A program made the translations under genes and the position numbers. This document shows, in pieces, positions 59,952-64,000 of a DNA stretch of 64,000 bases (its first letter is position 1; every line of letters starts with the position of its first letter). Source of the DNA: Pelotomaculum sp. GTDB lineage: Bacteria > Bacillota > Desulfotomaculia > Desulfotomaculales > Pelotomaculaceae. The DNA lies in assembly GCA_018435055.1 (NCBI GenBank), contig JAHDOA010000038.1:1-64000 (forward strand). Reading direction: 5' to 3'. The notes beneath the pieces are model-generated. The model made no database searches. It saw only the letters and a program-made list of their open reading frames with translations, and was not told the DNA's origin.

Positions 59952-60857
59952 ATGAAAACAAGTAAAACCATGAGCAAAGCGTTGATGCTGGCCCTGGCCG
60001 TGATGCTTGTCTTCGCGCTGGCCGTTCCCGCGCTGGCCCAGAATTATTTCACTACGACCAGTGCTTCTTATGTCCAGGGGACGGCGCCCACCTATTCCAA
60101 CAGCACCATTCACGTCAATCTGGTGTTGGAAAGCCGGAAAATTAGCGGCAATAACCTTTATAAAACAGTCAGCAATGTTGCGCTGACTGCCGGCAGCACC
60201 CCCAAGTCGTTCTATGTCAGAGATGTCCTCTTGGCAGTCCAAAGTGATACGAATAATAATGTTTCATTCAACGATTACGACGGCAATCCCATCGACTCCA
60301 GCAAGGATTACGTCTACTCCATCACCGACAAAAGCTCCAACCCTTACCGCACCTACGCGCCCACTAGCCGCTATGCTTGGAATGGCTGGATGTTCCGGAT
60401 CAACGGCCAGTTCCCGCTGGAAAAATCCAGTCCCGTAACGGGGGCTTCCATCGCCACCGCCTATGTTACTGACGGGGATACCATCCACTTCTACCACGAT
60501 GACATGGATGAAGCCGGTGATGGGGCCTACTATGCCAAAATCACCAGCGTCAACAAAAGCGGCAACAATCTGACGGTCAATGTGAAAGCCTCATTCCAGT
60601 ATGATCAATCCCAGTCTCCTTATAATTGGATCATTGACGATTTCACCAATTATCAGGGTGCCCAAGTGCAAGTTCGCGATGCGAACGGAAACTTAATAGA
60701 TAGCGGCTACACCGATGCTTCCGGCAATGTCACCCTCAACGTCACGGGGAAGACAGGGACCTGCACAGTAGAAGTGGTGCGCAGCTTCCTCGAGACCATT
60801 GACTATCAGAACGGCTTGATCGATAACACCGCCGACAAAGTAAGCTTTACTCTGTAG
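59952..60857 (+). CDS. Secreted stand-alone DUF4430 protein
   Basis: This 301-residue secreted protein has a signal peptide (to about residue 30, ending AVPALAQ), a DUF4430 domain in its first half (NGWMFRINGQFPLEKS about 143) and an additional beta domain (about 190-300, VQVRDANGNLIDSGYTDASGNV resembles a Cna-B/Ig-type fold). No anchor is visible. ATG 59952 has AGAGGTG upstream; the hairpin and terminator flank it. Downstream of riboswitch 5 and DUF2292 copy 3, it may be corrinoid-controlled. Confidence 0.8.
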   Translation: MKTSKTMSKALMLALAVMLVFALAVPALAQNYFTTTSASYVQGTAPTYSNSTIHVNLVLESRKISGNNLYKTVSNVALTAGSTPKSFYVRDVLLAVQSDTNNNVSFNDYDGNPIDSSKDYVYSITDKSSNPYRTYAPTSRYAWNGWMFRINGQFPLEKSSPVTGASIATAYVTDGDTIHFYHDDMDEAGDGAYYAKITSVNKSGNNLTVNVKASFQYDQSQSPYNWIIDDFTNYQGAQVQVRDANGNLIDSGYTDASGNVTLNVTGKTGTCTVEVVRSFLETIDYQNGLIDNTADKVSFTL

Positions 60858-60871
60858 CAGGAATTAAGGAA

Positions 60872-60903
60872 CGGGGCGGCTTTCCGTGCCGCCCCGGTTT
60901 TCT
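60872..60903 (+). terminator. Terminator after DUF4430 gene
   Basis: CGGGGCGGC and GCCGCCCCG around a seven-base loop, followed by GTTTTCTT. Confidence 0.85.
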
Positions 60904-60978
60904 TCTATTAGAGGGGAGGGATTCGGTAAGATAATACGTTTTCGGACTTTCATAATATTCTTATTGGAGGAAAAAGTT

Positions 60979-62265
60979 ATGAGCAAGATCAGAAGTTATC
61001 CGGGATGGGCCGTGGCCCTGTTCCTGGCCCTGTTCGTCGCGGTGTGGCTGTTAGGCCCCCTGCCGGCGCGGGCGGCCGGGGGGTGGACCCGGGTGGACGA
61101 TTCCAGCCTGGGGGAATTTACACTGGAAACCGTATTCGCAGTCTCGCCGACCGATGTCTGGGCCGGAGGCTCCAGCACATCTGGAGAAGACCATGTACAT
61201 TATAACGGGGAAACCGGGGAAACCTCAAAGGGTGATATCCTAGGTTTAAGTCAAGTCTCCGACTTATGGGCGGCCGGGCCGAACGAGGTCTACGCCGTGG
61301 GTAAGTCAGGGCGTTATGGGTATATATTCAAATATAACGGGGATACCTGGTCGCAAGTATACAAGAGCGCCAAGAATGAATTCCTCTGGGGAGTATGGGG
61401 CAGCGGCCCCAACGACATTTATGCCGTGGGCAGCTCCGGAACTGTCGTCCATTATGACGGGACGGACTGGACGCCCATGGACAGCGGCACGACCGAATGC
61501 TTATACGGAATCTGGGGCAGCGGCCCGAACGATGTCTACGCCGTGGGCGACAGCGGAACTGTCGTCCATTATAAGGATGGACAATGGACAGCCGTGGACT
61601 TGAGCGGCGTCACGACCCAAACCCTTTACGGCGTCTGGGGCAGCGGCCCCGACAACATCTTCGCCGTGGGTGATTCAGGAACCATTCTCCATTATAACGG
61701 GACAGCCTGGACGGCCATGGACAGCGGTTCCACTAGTAACCTTAAGGGAGTCTGGGGCAGCGCCCTCAACGATGTCTACGCCGTGGGAGATTCAGGAATT
61801 ATTCTCCATTATAACGGGACAGCCTGGCGGGCCATGGACAACGGTATGGGCGCAGGACAATTAAAGGCAGTCTCCGGCAGCGGGAATGAGGTCTAAGCCG
61901 TGGGATTGAATAATGGCGCCGGTATAATTATCCGTCATACCGTTACGGCAGACGTGTTTGTCACCGGTGTCACCCTGTCACCGAAGACGCTCGCTCTGAA
62001 CGCCGGTGAAACAGGCGGTCTGACAGCTACCCTCACCCCGCTCGACGCCACCGACCAGAGCGTGCAGTGGAGTTCCGGCGACGAATCCGTGGCCACGGTC
62101 GATGCCAACGGCACGGTCACCGCGGTCTCCCCCGGTGATACCGCCATCACCGTCACCACGACCGACGGCGGCTTCACCGCCTCCTGCGCTGTGACCGTGA
62201 ACACGGCCCCTTCTCCCATCGGAGCGCCTGTAATCACCCCGGACGGCGGCTTCTCGAAGCGTTGA
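60979..62265 (+). pseudogene. Broken beta-propeller/Big_2 surface protein gene
   Basis: From ATG 60979 (GGAGG upstream) a signal peptide is followed by about seven WGSGPNDVYAVGDSGTIVHYNG-type repeats. At 61894-61896 the expected Tyr codon TAC of NEVYAVG is TAA, and the frame continues through AVGLNNGAGIIIRHT and a clear Big_2 Ig domain (VTLSPKTLALNAGETGG...SCAVTV) to 62265. The last segment (GAPVITPDGGF) then meets a minus-strand gene fragment. So the gene has a nonsense change and loses its 3-prime part at a junction. Confidence 0.8.
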
Positions 62266-63475
62266 CCGCTCTTTCCACGTTCGGGAGGATTCGTTTGATG
62301 CCGGCCTTTTTCAGGGCGTCGGTATAGCCTTCCGCCTCGGTGGCCCCGGCGATCTCCGCCCCCAGCATGAGATAAGACGCCGACAGAATATCGACCTCGC
62401 CCACCAAAGCGCCGTTCTCGTCCAGTTTCAGGGAACCATTTTTGTCATAGGCGCGGCTGAGCAGTTCGGTCACCAGGTTCCTGCCGTTGAAATCCCGGGG
62501 GTCGGCGCCGGCGGCGCAGAGGGCGCAGACAAAACGGAAGCCGTCCTTGGCGGAATTTTCATCTCCCCGCTGCTCCCGGTTACTCAAAATCTCTTCCAAA
62601 CTGTCCAGATAAGTCTTGCCGTCCTCGCCGGCCATCAGGGAATCCGAGACGGTATGGCCGTAATTGCACAGCATCCAGACTATCCAGTCCGTGCCGAATT
62701 GGTCTATACGCTCGGAAAGCCCCACATATTTGCCGTTCTGTATCAGCCATATATTTTGATAATAGGAGATCATCTTGTCCAGAGCGGCCTTGACATACTC
62801 CTTAACGCCGGGGTAGACAGTGAAGGGCCGGTAGCGGTAGGAGGCGGTTTCGCCCGTTCCCAGCTGCAGGGCCAGCCAGTAGTCGCCGGCGGGGAGCGGC
62901 CCTACCAAAAAGCCAATGTCCTTTTCCCCATAGGCGGCGGTGGTGGGGACGGCGGCGACGGTAGTTTCCAGTAGCGTGCCAGCGACAGCCGTATCAGGCG
63001 TCCCGTTTGCCACGGCGGTCAGGTAGAATTTCACCGGCGTGTCGGCGGCCACCGTATTACCGAAGGCGGCGCCCAAATTCAGCCACTGGCGCGCTCCGGC
63101 ATAACTGCCCCAATTGCTGGCCTCCAGGGATCTCGCCCCGGTGACGGAGGTCTCATTTACAGTGACCCAGACTTGGTTGGAAATATATCCTCCGATTTTG
63201 GCGTAAAAACAGAGATAATATTGCCCGTAGGTCTCGTTCAAATAACCCAGGTTCAAAGCATCCTGGGAGATGGCAATGTCCAGCGCCGCGCCGGTTTTTC
63301 CTTCCAGTTTCTGATAAATTTTTTCATACGTACTGTCTTTGTTGTAGCCGTAATACCATTCTACCGCCTGGGGCGGGGCGCCGACCCCGGTTACATTCAG
63401 GGATATCGCCTCCCCTTCCGGCACCGTCAGCGCACTATACGGCGTCACAAAGGGATTGGGGGCATTTTCCTCCAC
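62234..63475 (-). pseudogene. Inverted toroid-protein fragment
   Basis: The 413-residue minus-strand frame contains Ig-like beta segments (VPEGEAISLNVTGVG, GPLPAGDYWLALQLG) and then the opening repeats of an alpha/alpha toroid (VKAALDKMISYYQ...CALCAAGADPRDFNGRN). It has no signal peptide: a signal-like MKLNKKHLLLL is in another frame just upstream, suggesting a frameshift. The toroid stops after about three repeats at the junction with the propeller gene. It is best read as an internal piece of a toroid surface protein in inverted orientation. Confidence 0.72.
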
Positions 63476-63481
63476 ACAGTA

Positions 63482-64000
63482 AAAGTAAATGTTTTTTATT
63501 CAGTTTCATCCCCCGTTCAGGTTACCGGACTTGCAGATGTAAAGTATATTACATCCCAGTCCAACACCACGATGGCCATTAAGTCCGACGGCACAGCCTG
63601 GGTTTGGGGTTACAACAACAGGGGCTGGAGTTTTGGTACCGGGACTAGCGGTAATAGCTCTGTGCCAATTCAGATATCGACAATTACAGGAGTTAAATTA
63701 ATTCAAGTTGGTTGTGCTTTACTTGAGGATGGAACAGTCTGGACCTGGGGTTTTAATTACCATGGAGCGCTGGGCAACGGCAGCCTTGGCGATGAGCCGC
63801 TACCTGTAAAAATCTCCGACCCGGCCGGCGTCAAAGAACTATCCGCTGGAAGTTACCATATGCTGGCTTTAAAAGACGACGGCACGGTCTGGGGCTGGGG
63901 CATGAACGATCGCGGACAACTGGGCGATGAAAATCTCGAAAACAAATTGATCCCCACCCAGATTAAACTGGCGCCGCCGGCAGTCAGTTCGGCCCCGGGG
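63482..64000 (+). CDS. RCC1-like repeat protein, 5-prime truncated, continuing beyond window
   Basis: The frame VNVFYSVSSPVQVTGLADVKYI continues with RCC1/regulator-of-chromosome-condensation repeats (SDGTAWVWGYNNRGW, EDGTVWTWGFNYHG, LKDDGTVWGWGMNDRGQLGD). There is no start codon or ribosome site, so the 5-prime end is missing or was displaced by the inverted fragment on its left. Bacterial RCC1-like proteins are usually secreted beta-propellers in surface proteins. Confidence 0.75.

Noticed and set aside
1-64000. CRISPR arrays, rRNA and tRNA genes
   Set aside because: Searched by eye for regularly spaced repeats, cloverleaf T-arms (GGTTCRANYCC) with CCA ends and rRNA cores; none convincing.

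Overview
The window reads as chromosome of an anaerobic, spore-lineage Firmicute, most like the Desulfotomaculum/Pelotomaculum group of Clostridia. The evidence is the alaS-ireB-ruvX-DUF1292-mltG-U32 housekeeping block, many S-layer-homology (SLH) proteins, frequent TTG and GTG starts behind strong GGAGG sites, a moderately high GC content, and a UGA codon that looks like selenocysteine. This placement is inference; no 16S gene is present.

Bases 1-8700 hold an N-truncated GGDEF gene, a minus-strand TetR/ABC importer operon of the nitrate/sulfonate/taurine type, a MoxR-ATPase/VWA-metallopeptidase pair, and a preQ1-I riboswitch driving a YhhQ queuosine-precursor transporter. Bases 8700-25200 are mainly housekeeping: an Rrf2 regulator, IscU and MnmA (no IscS between them), an AI-2E family permease, alaS, ireB, an aldo/keto reductase with ferredoxin domain, ruvX, mltG, a TrhP-like U32 protein, a PBP transpeptidase, and a probable glutaredoxin-like selenoprotein with an in-frame TGA.

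From 27 kb to the end the window is dominated by corrinoid (B12) biology. Five cobalamin-type riboswitches (two in tandem before cbiJ/cobK) precede genes for corrinoid reduction, adenosylation (cobO), loop removal (cbiZ) and uptake. Uptake is encoded twice in the same order: a secreted alpha/alpha-toroid protein with SLH anchors, a membrane-tethered DUF4430 (transcobalamin-like C-terminal) protein, EcfT, two EcfA domains, and an EcfS. System 1 is at 30.3-39.1 kb. System 2 is at 50.5-56.7 kb, where EcfA, EcfA' and EcfS are fused in one polypeptide. Toroid plus DUF4430 is the domain logic of animal intrinsic factor and transcobalamin, so I propose a cell-wall-anchored bacterial counterpart that hands corrinoids to an ECF importer.

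Two further DUF4430 proteins (1807 and 302 aa), three copies of a small DUF2292 gene and three copies of an unrecognised promoter-leader-terminator element are interspersed with these modules. The right end (56.7-64 kb) is a mosaic: an SLH pseudogene, a coiled-coil repeat protein, an MntA/HepT toxin-antitoxin pair, and broken, partly inverted surface-protein genes (beta-propeller/Ig, toroid, RCC1-like).
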